Positions 30,166 through 41,400 of a stretch of DNA of 64,000 nt are shown here, in pieces. The stretch covers positions 25,008,227 through 25,072,226 of the forward strand of contig NC_134515.1 of the NCBI RefSeq assembly GCF_027942865.1. The letters are read 5' to 3'. The notes under the pieces were generated by a model, which saw only the letters and a list, made by a program, of their open reading frames with translations, searched no databases and was not told the origin of the DNA. The translations under genes and the position numbers were made by a program. The first letter of the stretch is position 1, and each line of letters starts with the position of its first letter. Origin of the DNA: Odontesthes bonariensis. Taxonomy: Eukaryota > Chordata > Actinopteri > Atheriniformes > Atherinopsidae.

Positions 30166-33100
30166 ATGCTATGCTCTAGAATGGACCTGTTGAACTCTCA
30201 GTTCCTGGACAAGATGAACAATAATATTGGGAGACTGCACTACGACGGTGAGTTTGCTATTACATTTTTTTTTTCTTTTTGTGTTGCGGTTTTAAATCTT
30301 GTGCGCAAATCACTTATAAAAGCAATTTAGTTTTCAGAGTTTCTCCAGTGTTTTGACACGGATTTACTTTTTTCTAGACAATCGTACGTCTTTGATCAGT
30401 CATACAACTGTGTGATTTCTGATCCATAATGAGGTTCTAACTCGTAGCGTCGACTGCGGACATTGGTAATGGCTGTTATTGTTTGTTATTTGGTGATAAG
30501 TGATCATGTCAAGCGTTTTTTTTTTTTTTTTTTTTTTTAAGCCGTAAGCGCTGCCGTGAACATCAGCTGCAGTTTCTTCAAATGCAAATCTCAACCATTT
30601 AATGTTGGTGTTAGAAACCGCACACGTCCATCCTGCTGACTTAATCCGTAAACAGGTGTAAGTGTAGAAAACTACACTCTCGGGACACGTGGATATTTTG
30701 GCCAGTGGGGGCAATAAATCATTAAAGAATTAATGTTTTTTTTTTTCTTCTTGATATTTTTTTTTTGGTTAATTGTGTCATTTGTTGGAAAAAAATCATT
30801 TGTACCCCTTTTCAGCTGTTGGTGGATCCTCCTTAAAATTTACCTGGACTCCACAGTGACAGCATTCGTCACGGGAAAAGTTGCCTCATTTGATTCAACC
30901 CTCTTGTCTGTCGAGCGCTTTTTGTGCCAGTGTGTTGGTCATGTTTCGAAAGTGGTCTAGAAGAAAATTTAAACGCATCTTCAAAGAGACGAAGTCACAA
31001 CATATTAATGTATGAACAGTCATTTTTAGTCCCTTGGTCATTGCTCAATTTACCCTCTTTGGTCCAAAATGCATCCAGAAATCAATAATCTCTCTGAAGA
31101 CTAAACAAAGTCCTACAGCTTCAGTATTGGTGGTGTCAGCTGTCTTATCTGGATCAAAATTAAGGATTAATTTTGCTGATATTTTGATTGTCTTGTCGTT
31201 TTCAATTTTCCTTCCAAGAAATGAGTACAAAGGCATTTTTTGTTTATTCCCTCACGTTTCTTTATTGGTTACATGTTTATGAGGGCACGTGCATATTAGT
31301 TGTATTATTTGCATTCCTTGTGTGCGTCACGCCTAAATCCTTTCACAGTAATGTTTTACACTGTCTGCTCGAAACTTGTCACATGCAGAAAACTTTGACT
31401 TGCAACGATCTCTGAAAGTCGCTGTTCAAATTAATATGGATGGCTTAAACGTGCATTGGGTTGATTAGTCTTTTCCTTATGTTAGTTTAGTCAACAGTAA
31501 ACTGTCATTAATTGCAAATGCATTAAGCCAAAGCAGTGTGCGGTGGTTAGAATGAAGTCATGTGCTCGCAATTGCATTTCATATCAAATTTGATTGAATA
31601 ATTTTTAGTTTTTTACTGCTGATTCTTTTCCTCCAGATGAGTCCAGAATGCCCTCCCTGTCTACTGCTATGTCCACCATAAATGGGCCTCCACCACAGTG
31701 CCCAAGCAAACGAAAGTATGGAGAAGAACAAATGGAAGACAGAATCAACTGTGATGATGACCACATGACCAAAATGAGCAGACTGTTTGCCACGCAGCTG
31801 TAAGTGCATTTTTCTAAAGTTTACATGACTATCCGGTGCCAGTCACGACCCCATCGCTGCGTGCAAATTGTGGGCAAAGTGCTCTAAATGTATTTGCCGT
31901 TGATTTAGTAACATGCCGCTGCACACAGTTTTCCCCCTGTCCAATGGCATGTTGTTGCAAGCAGTCCCTATGTGATACCAGGGATTCCCACACAATGGCA
32001 AAACTTTGTGGATTACCAAGATTTATCTACGACTGCCCAAATATATTTAGCTATCGATTCACATATTTTGAGTTTTTAATAGTGAAATCTACTACTGCAG
32101 AGCTGCGGGAGCCAATCTTTGTCCATTCAGGCCGCTGCCCTTTTTCTCTTTCACTCGTTACGAATGCCCCTTCCATCTTAATGTTCACACACTGATCAAT
32201 ACATGTTCCTGCGTGGGAGGAACGCTCGTTGTGTTACACTGTTGACTGTTAAACTTGAAATAGACGTTGTTTAAAAAAAAAATAATAATAAATTTAATAA
32301 AATATATCAACCCTTTGAATAAACCCCTCCCGTTAAGTCATCTGTTTCACCAAAGTTAATTTGTGTCAAACAGTATCATTGCATCAGCCCTTGAAGTAAG
32401 CCTTAATTTTACATTTAAAACAAAAAACTAGTTACAAAACAGTGAAATGGTGAACCAAAATCTCATGGTTAATTAAAGATGACTTTGCTGTGCTTTTTGA
32501 TTTCAGATTCACTTGAGAAATTTATTAAAATTGACTTCAAGTTTCAGTCTTCAAAACTTAATTTTGTGTTGGCATATAACTTTAAAGAACATGTTTAAGT
32601 CTTTCAAAAAGAAAAGAGCAGATCATTCCTGCTGCTCTGACCCTTTTCAAACGACGTGCTATTTGCTGCCATTCCACCCCACAGCAGTGGATTGTTTAGC
32701 TTCTGCCTCCATAAACTGGAGGATACAGAAAGCTTGCTTTTGTATTAAATTGACTGATCATGAGTATATATACTCCTCAATACCCTCTTGTGAAAAACCT
32801 TGAAGACGGCAGCGCTTCAACAACGAGAGGTTACGGCCAACCCCAAATTACACTCGACGTTGTAATGATGTATTTTTATCAATATGCAACTGTCCAATAT
32901 GAATTTGTGTATGAGGAGACAAAGTTGTGTGCTATTAGTTTCATTTCTATTCCTTTTTTTTTTTTTTTTTTTTTTTTAATCAAGGGCCCGTCCCTCAGCA
33001 GGAGAAAACCGCAACGAGCACTGGAGCCTCAGCCACAGTCCTGTGGAGCGTATGACTTCCTCGCCTAATGGTATCCATGGCAACCACCTGTATGCACCCA

Positions 33101-35659
33101 TTTCTGGCTACGATGCAAATCAGCCTCTGGCTCTAACCAAGAGCAGCCAAGACGACGGAGTCTGCAAGATGGCGCCATCGGTCATAAGTGGCGCCGTGGA
33201 GCGGCAGCAGGTACGTCACATCGTTGAGAACAAAAGCCCCGTGTAGTTTATGTAGATTAAGAATTGTTTCTAATATCAGTTGTTAGATTGACAAAGACGC
33301 ATCTAAATTATTAGTTTTGTTTATTACAAAATGCTTTGGAGGACTTATTCCCAAAGGAAATATTGAAATCCTTGTTTTTAAGTTTTTAATGCAACATGTC
33401 TTAAAAAGTCTTGGATCACTGCAGAGGATCTTTAGATGTGAAAGCTCACTGTATGGGGATCCATACAGGTGGTCATCAGCAGCTGTGTAGTTTTGTAGTC
33501 GCTCATTTTTTCCTCTTACAGAATCGTCCCTCTGTCATCACCTGTGCCCCCGCGAGCAACCGGAATTGTAACCTGTCACAGTGCCATATGAACGGCTGTA
33601 CTCCCAGCCCGCCCACCGATCAGAGAGAGGCTAATGGTAAGTTGTTGTGCAGTGAACACGTCAATACACAAACCAGCAGAAACAACCGACAGCTGAAATG
33701 AATAACTGTGATGATCAGTCGCACCCGCTAAACAACGGTTAAATTAGGTAGCAGGTCATTTCTTGAGGTTGACATGCTTATTAATAACAGAAGGAAATGA
33801 CTGAATGGTCATGGGTGACCTAAACATATACGTTTTTATATGTTTGAGCTTAAAAAGAAAACATTCACAAGTTTACTGCTTCTTTAAACGTAAGAACATT
33901 AATACACTACCTAGTAATGAAAAACATTTTGCAACAATCACGATGCAGTCGGCAAACGACGGTGAGCTCTTTGCCACACTTGGCCTTTCTAAATGGAGAC
34001 TATAACGAAGCTGGTTTTCATCAAGGTGCTCTTATATGTGGAAAAGTGGTTTGAAAAAGGCCTTTTTTTGTGTGCGTATGTTCTGAGAACAAATCAGGTT
34101 CGTAGCTGAGTAAATGTTGAATTACCTTGAAGCTACCCTTGTAAAATAACTATATACTGATCAAATGTAACTTTTACTTTTATCTGCTTATTTATTTATT
34201 TCTTTGTCACGTTCGCTGTGCAGAACTTTTTCATTGTGCTTTCTTAACGTTGGTTGAAAGTAGGGATGTCCCGATCAGGTTTTTTTGCCTCCGAGTCATT
34301 TGATTTTGAGGATCTGCCGATACCGAGTCCTGATCCGATACTTCTACAGTACATTTAAAAAAAAAAAAAAAAAAAAAAAAAGAATAACGGCAAAGAAACA
34401 GATCCTGGGTGTCCGTGATTATTTTATTTTATTCCCTTATTTTATCATTTAACACTTATAAACAGAGCACTTCTGTGAGGTAGCTTGAACAAAAAAAGTA
34501 ATCAAGTAATAAACAAATTCTTCACATTGTAGTTTAGTGCAATAATGTCTAATATAAAAACGAGCAGCAGCTCAACTTGAAATACCTGGCAGGCATGTAA
34601 ACAAATAAGCAAATAAAAGTGGCAGAGTGTTATAAAGTAAGGCCAGTAATGTGCGTTTCAGGAACTGCACTCCTAACTTACTCTCCTCCTCTGGCTTCAC
34701 AGAAGGAAATGTATGTTTTTCTTCATGAAAACCAACTTCTCTACCTTGTTAAGTCTGAGCTTGTTCCTGTTCTCATCAACGATGTTAGCGATGTCCTTGC
34801 CACCTCTTGAAATCCCATGTTTGCATATCTCACAGTTTGCAATCGCGACGTTTTTGTCATCCACTTTAAAATACCTCCACCCTGCAGACATTCGCGCCCC
34901 CAGCTTCAAGCTGCTGCCGTGTTCTGCTTCGCTTTACGGCACGCAGCAAAGTGACGTCATGCTGCATGCTTTGTTTCTGTGTGGAGTTGAGACCATAGAC
35001 ATAAAAATTCGGGGAGTTATGATTATTGTAGTTGGGGATATACACCTTCCTCAGTCGAAATAAATGCAATGTGGAGGCATTGGAGACCCATCCAAGATGG
35101 CTGCCGCGCTGATACGTCAGCTCCAATAAGCAGTGTCAGTCCTATGAGGCGTCTACATATATTATGTCTATGGTTGAGACGGTCTGACTCTGTACCACAA
35201 CATAACAGTAAATACTAAGCTGTTATTTTCCCATTTGTTTTGAAATATTATATAATATTATAGAGAATAAATATACATATATAAATGTACACATATAGGC
35301 TATATATCCGATTGCTGATCGGGATGAAACTTCCGATTGAGTCTGAAACCACGTGATCGGATCGGGACATCCCTAGCTGAAAGACAACGTTTTGCTCTCT
35401 TTTTGTTAACTTTGGAAAAATCTCTAAAGTGTTGCCTCTTTGTCCTCCATGCAACATAGCTAATGCAGTGTGCGATCCTGTGATCGAGGAGCACTTCCGT
35501 CGCAGCCTCGGAAAGAACTACAAAGAGGCAGAGGCGGTGTCCGACTCGGTGTCCATCACAGGCTCTGTGGATGACCACTTCGCCAAGGCACTGGGTGATG
35601 CCTGGCTCCAGATCAAAGCCAGGGGTGGCGGTCACCAAACTCCAGAGGCTGACCCATGA
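30166..35659 (+). CDS. vgll4: vgll4, vestigial-like family member 4, complete coding region in 5 exons
   Basis: Nuclear cofactor that binds TEAD factors through two Tondu (TDU) motifs and competes with YAP. Exons: 30166-30247, 31637-31799, 32985-33210, 33522-33636, 35460-35659, all GT-AG with matching phase, giving 261 residues. The N-terminus MLCSRMDLLNSQFLDKM matches the alternative human VGLL4 start (MLFMKMDLLN...), which is why I chose the ATG at 30166 over the in-frame one at 30181. Exon 2 carries the conserved CPSKRKYGEE and DDDHMTKMSRLF blocks. Exon 4 has NRPSVITCA and CNLSQC. Exon 5 has TDU1 VIEEHFRRSLG (residues 203-213) and TDU2 VDDHFAKALG (232-241), then a short tail ending ADP. 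The exon 3 acceptor is AAG just after a T-run of about 24. It lies head-to-head with syn2. vgll4b versus vgll4l cannot be decided by eye. Confidence 0.96.
34261..35375 (-). mobile_element. hAT-like non-autonomous element in vgll4 intron 4, with a BED zinc-finger relic
   Basis: Terminal inverted repeats TAGGGATGTCCCGATC and GATCGGGACATCCCTA are perfect over 16 bp. The flanks GTTGAAAG (34253-34260) and GCTGAAAG (35376-35383) form an 8-bp target duplication with one change, as expected for hAT. A minus-strand frame at 34909-34697 reads WRYFKVDD...CEICKHGISRGGK, the start of a BED-type zinc finger as found at the N-terminus of hAT transposases; the DDE/RNase H part is missing. A younger MITE sits inside at 34994-35172. 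Confidence 0.85.
34994..35172. mobile_element. Nested MITE (hAT-type duplication) inside the larger hAT-like element
   Basis: 179 bp with inverted ends CATAGACATAA and TTATGTCTATG, flanked by a perfect 8-bp duplication GTTGAGAC (34986-34993 and 35173-35180). There is no coding capacity. The perfect duplication shows it inserted after its host element. Confidence 0.87.
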
Positions 35660-38425
35660 GTCGGAGGAGAGCAGTCGTTGTAATCGCTTTCTCAGTATGC
35701 GTGTGTGTGTTTGTGTATGTGTGAGAGTGGAGAATGCCCACTCTCATTTCTTGCCAAGAATCAACTTCCCTTAGCCAAGAACAGTGTAAGACATGGTGCT
35801 CACACAGGCGGTTCCTCTGTGGACCTCGCGGTCGACCTCTTAGAACACTTGACTCAGATTTGTAATTTGAAATTAGTACATCTCTATGACGGAGGAGAAT
35901 GAAAAATTTTGTATAGTGGTTGGTTGTTGGACAAACCGTACAATCGTAGAGTTTTATTTTGGGACGGTGGGATTCACAAAGTTGTCAGCTCGAGCTCCAC
36001 TCACCCTTTCACCCTCCTGCCTTCAGAGCCAAAGACATTTCCTGCCTTTTCCACCAACGTGTATGCCATGGATTTAGTTTTTTTCGTTTTGTTTTGTTTT
36101 GTTTCACTCAAAAAAAAAATCACACTGCTCTTTGACACTATATTACTTGAAAAGGACAGCCGGCTCTCTTTTGCACTGTTCTGTTCCTGACCGTTGAGGT
36201 AACGGGTTACCCGTGGCGGCTGGAACTGGTGTGTTCGAAAAATGCACGCCGTGCCTTGAGATCGAGACGAGACAAGAAAGGCTCTGGTCCTTCTGCCTTC
36301 TGAAGACACTTAAACTGTCATCGTAATGATGGTGAACTGGACGTACTCACTGTTAAATCGCTTTAGTTCGCCGTCGATACATTCACTGTGGCTGATTTCT
36401 TAGTACACTAATACCGATCATAGTTGATATCCCTAACTAGAAAGCATGTTTCAGATAGCTGGTTTCTATTACAAACCTTATTCTATACTATGTATTTACT
36501 CAGAATTTATTTTTATCTGTAACATTTTAGAAATACTCACTGCTGGTACAGTTGTACTCAATATATTTTTTTGTATCTGGTTTTCATTACTATATGTAGG
36601 TGTATATCTTAGCATCCATCTACAAATCGCAGCCTCTGGCAAGGTTGTCTTGAACGCAGTTTAACGGGCTGCGTTAAACATTTGTTACTCTGCAGAGCGG
36701 GATGCTTTAGCTTTACTCATGACTAAATCTCATTATCTGCAAGCAGGGGTTTATTAGCAGCGGCTTTATTTATTCTCAAGCAGTCGATTGTTCTGTGTTA
36801 GCATTTGGTGAAGCGCAATGAAGCCAGAAGTCTTAACTTTGACACGATTCGAACGGAGTGGATTTCTGCGACGCTTCGTTGGCAAAGAAGTTGAGTTCAC
36901 TTCAAAGTGCCGTTTTTTTAACGCACACGCAGCATGGGTAGTCGTAGCGTTTGAGTTGGCGCCAGCATTCCACCGCTGCTTCCCGACCTTTTTAGCCGTC
37001 GCTTCAGTCGCGTTTAGCGGGAACTGTTACAAATATGTTTGTGTTTTTTTTTTGTTTTTTTTTTTTCGTTTGTTTTTTCAAAAATCAAGACGATCCTCTG
37101 GTGTGAGTTGCCAAAACCTCCGTAGCGGCGGAGTTGTGGCGTAACCGAGTAACACTTTTGTTTTAATTCTGCAGTTGAGTTTGCTTAAATCTTCCCTCTT
37201 TAGAAAATTCTCATCTAGCAGCGTTACCTGTTTGGCAACACTGATTTGACGTTTAATATTGTAGAGGTTTTTTGTCAATTAACTTTTTTGCTTAAACACT
37301 CACATTTGTATTAATAATCAGCAGTTTTTTTTTAAAGTTGTTACACTATCCTGTCTTTGTATTTTATTCTCCACGTGTCAGACTGTCATTGCGCCGTGCG
37401 GAATGATTGCAGATATTTCGTGTCTGTCCACAGTAGCACGCTCGCATGTAGAATGGAGCCGCGAGTTCTGCTTCTTTTTTTTTTCTTTCTTTTTTTTTTA
37501 AAAGCCGACTTATTTTCCCACAGTTGTCGATTAATCACAAAGTGCAGGAACACGACGGTCTGGTCGAAGACTTTCTTCACGCTGCGTCAGAAAGGTTTCT
37601 CTAACGGTTTAAAGAGTTTTAAGGTTTCTGTATGTACCGTTGTAGAGATTAGGGATTGTCACGGGATCTGCTTGTTTGACACAAGTAGAGTTTTCACTAA
37701 TGTGTTTTGGGATATTAGGCCATTGTTATTTAATTTCTATGTTTAGACTACCTGCATCTCAAAGACTGCATAAACGTTTGCTTCAAGAGTTGTCATCGTA
37801 GAAAACGAAACATTTGTCCACTTTCATCCTTGTTTCTCTGGAAGAAAATACCACTTTTTTTTTTTTTTTTTTTTGTACTTACATCTCTTCCAAATAAACT
37901 TATAATAACTACCTTTATGTGTTGTGTCCTTTTTCTTCTCGTTCGACTGAAGCTGCGACGTAACCATTGGAGATGAGATTGAAATGCTGTCAAATTTTCT
38001 GAAAGATTTCTGAAGAAGTGAATTGAGTTTTTGATAGGCTACATATTCAAAGAAATGGTCCCTTGCATGATTGGTAAATGTAAGATTTATGTACAAGAAA
38101 CAACCGTGTCGCATTCACATTTGAAGACATGATTGTGCTGTGCTCAAAGTGCAGTGTTGGGGAAAACGTTGGCCGAATATGTGACATACATGTACACAAT
38201 GAAGCTAAAGTGCTGTGTCTGCTGTCTTAAGATTCTGGACATCTGTTGTTTCTTGACCAAAGTCAACACTTGTTTGTCTCCTGTGGGCAGATTAAAAGGA
38301 GCATAAGTCGCCCAGATGCCCACAGTGTAGTTAAGGGAACTGAAAGGACAGTCGTGGGTTCTCGGTGCTGACTGACAAACTTGAGAACCTACAGTTGAAA
38401 TAAAGTTACAAATTTTACATGATCG
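35660..38425 (+). other. vgll4: vgll4 3' UTR
   Basis: Noncoding, T-rich sequence after the vgll4 stop. AATAAA hexamers at 37893-37898 and 38399-38404 are candidate ends, giving UTRs of about 2.3 or 2.8 kb. The choice is an inference. Confidence 0.5.
38399..38404 (+). terminator. Candidate distal vgll4 poly(A) signal
   Basis: AATAAA about 2.74 kb downstream of the stop codon. A proximal candidate lies at 37893-37898. Confidence 0.45.
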
Positions 38426-41400
38426 ACTTTCAGTTCACCAGGAGACGTGTAAAACATTATATGAGCCCTTCTTCACATGTCGTTACCCTTTTATTTAAAA
38501 AAATTTAAGTGATCATCGGTGTCCTTTGCGGCACCCAAACGCATGCTAAACATCCATGTTTAAAATCCGCAAAAACATTCAGATAAAGTTTTACTTCAAC
38601 TTTATCTCTGGACAGTTGAGATTGAAAGTCATACCAACACTGGGGAGAGAAACACTTTCGCAGCACTTTGCAAATATGAAGCTTCGGTGTTGTTCAGCAG
38701 CCTTTGCAATGATCCAGGCTTATCTTAAAACGTCTCGACTAGTATCGGTTAAAATCTGAGTGCATTTTAAATGTTCTTTCCCAGCAAAATGGCTGAAAAA
38801 TACTGCATATGAGTGCTTGAAGTGCAAGAATCGAGGATAAAAAAAAATACCCTTAATGAGATCTATAAAGATTTTAAGTGAGCAACAAAAATGATTGACA
38901 AGCTGTGTCTGTTTTATTTTTAGTACTATATTTTTTTTAAGCACAGCAACATTTGAACAGAGGCTCTTTTTTTGTAAATTCTGTTCAGCTGCTCGGGTCG
39001 TGGCTACTTCTTGAATAAAAAGCTGAACATGTGGTGTCCTGAGAGAATCCTGGACTTCTGCACACAACTCGATTTCAGGACTTGCAAATCAAGACAGCAG
39101 GTCCAACCCAATGGTAGAAAACTTAAGAATAGCAACAGTTTTCTTTTCAGTGTAAACTGATGGAACATTTGTGTTGCTATAACGAGACGGTCTGATGTCT
39201 CTCAATCCTTCGTTAGGATCCACTAAAAAGTCCTGTGATTCACTGATGTAGTTTTCCAGCACACAAAGAGCATGTTGACAGGTGGGCCTCATGATAACTT
39301 TATCTTTAATGTCTTTTCTATTTTCTACTTAACGGCTGTGTGTGTGCGCAATAAATTCGGCTGCCAAGCTGTCTTGTTCTGGGCGAGCAGCTGACATCTT
39401 CCCCTGGACATCACAGCCACAGCTTCTTTGTGTTCAGTTGGCTGAAGATTCTGTTTGTTCAGTGTCATGGTGACAAAAGACTGGATAACTGCAGCTGGAA
39501 AAACCCATAATGGCTAAAATGAGAAAAAGAGGAAACTCAAAGGGAAGATTGTTTGGTGCAGACCTCAGCCTTGGGATAAAAAGATTATTATCACGTTATA
39601 GTTTTTTTTAAAAATCTGCTGACTTCTACCAGCAGATGGCAGCATTACACTGAAGATCACACAAAGCGTGTGATAATCCTGAAAATATTGATATGGATGC
39701 TTTAGTCTTAACTATGTCTATTAGTAATCTGAAATTAGTCATTTGGGCGTTCAGTAGATCTAAAGGTGACCACAAACTGGTTTGATGTGGAGTGCAAATG
39801 TGTAGATGTACCCCAACATGGCCTCAGATGCCACACTTCTGTATTCGAGGATACTTTGGGAAATTTCGTCGTGTACGCTGGAAGAAATCTTTTTTGGATT
39901 AGCTTTAATCTTTAGCAATTTATAGAATATTTAAAGGCTGAATGAAAACGGAACCGAGTGTGTCCTCACTTCAGTTGTGCCGATTTGAATTTTACATTCA
40001 CAACACTTCATAATCTTTCAAGTAGAAAAGAACAATCATTTTGTGTGTGTGTTCCTGTTTTGGTTTTTGTTGCTTTCACCCCTTGGGCTCAAATCTGCTC
40101 AAAAGCCCCTCCAACAGACCACTGCCTCCACAAGATTAGACCCAGCCATTTAGCAACCACAATGCCCCTGCTGCTGCTGCTGCTGCTGCTGCACCATGCT
40201 TCTCCAAGGAAGCCTTCTCTTGTGAGATTAAGGAGAGGATATCCACAATTTCCAGCCAGCACATAAACCAGTATCATATCGCTGCCATGGAGCGCAGGCA
40301 TTCACACAAATATCAGGCATCGGTAGTCGACATGAAGCTAGTGTCTTAATCAAGATGACACTTCAGGGTCATGCCAAATTCGGCTTGGCCCCTTCAATGT
40401 GTGAAGGCCACAAGGAGCATGACATCTGTGCTTGCAATGGAGGACTGCCTCCTGTTATTTCTCTAACAGGATGGAGTCGGCTGCTTTCAGACATACTCAA
40501 GACACACATATGTCAAACATTGTGCTCTCTTGCCTACGTGAAAGAAATTAACCAATGGGAGCAGTTTCACACACTGCACTTTGGCCACAGTAAGGAGTAC
40601 AGATGAATCCAATTGGATAACTGCGTTATTTAACTGCAGGCTAAATGGGAAAAGTGGCCCTTGCAGTGTCACGCATGTTGGCTCGCATGCTGCACACATG
40701 TTGGCCTGCACTAATGGCTGATAGAGATCTCATTCATTCGTTTGCATAATTCCAAATTTGTTGTGCCTGAATAGAATCCAAGGCTGCATCTCCTAGCTGC
40801 AGCATCCGCGGCGTGCACAATGTCTGGGGAATTTGCATGATTGCCTGTAGATTATTTGAACATCATCTATCCTCCCCATCCTCCTCTTCTTTTTTCTTAT
40901 TTCTGTGGCTCTCTGCTGTGAGGATGCAAACGCATCCTTGGGCAAGAGAATCTAAAATAGATCATACGAGCAACTGGAGTAGATGCACAGGCACAGGAAG
41001 CTGCTCACGGGCAGACTTGAGTCATGCTGGCAAGATCATGCACCCCGAGCTGACAGTCCAACACACCCGATTACGAAGCACGTCACTTCTCAAATGCAGC
41101 TGCAGCCTTACTATAGGTCGTATACAAAGATCGGAAATATTGAGTTCCAATGCAACATTAGCTCTTCAATGACTTGAACGGGGTCCGGATTAAATGCCGG
41201 ATTGTTCGCACTTTAGGGCCGACCTGATGAGCGTCTCTGGCTCAGGCAATAGTGGCTCATTCAATGTGTCATGTGGACTGCTGGCAATGGCATAACCTTT
41301 GCAGAGGGAAGGGAAGACAACACGGTCACTCTGGATAACAGTCTTGCAATGAACAGAAACAGACCCTGTCAGGCCATCTCAACGTCAGTTTTCAGCCGCA

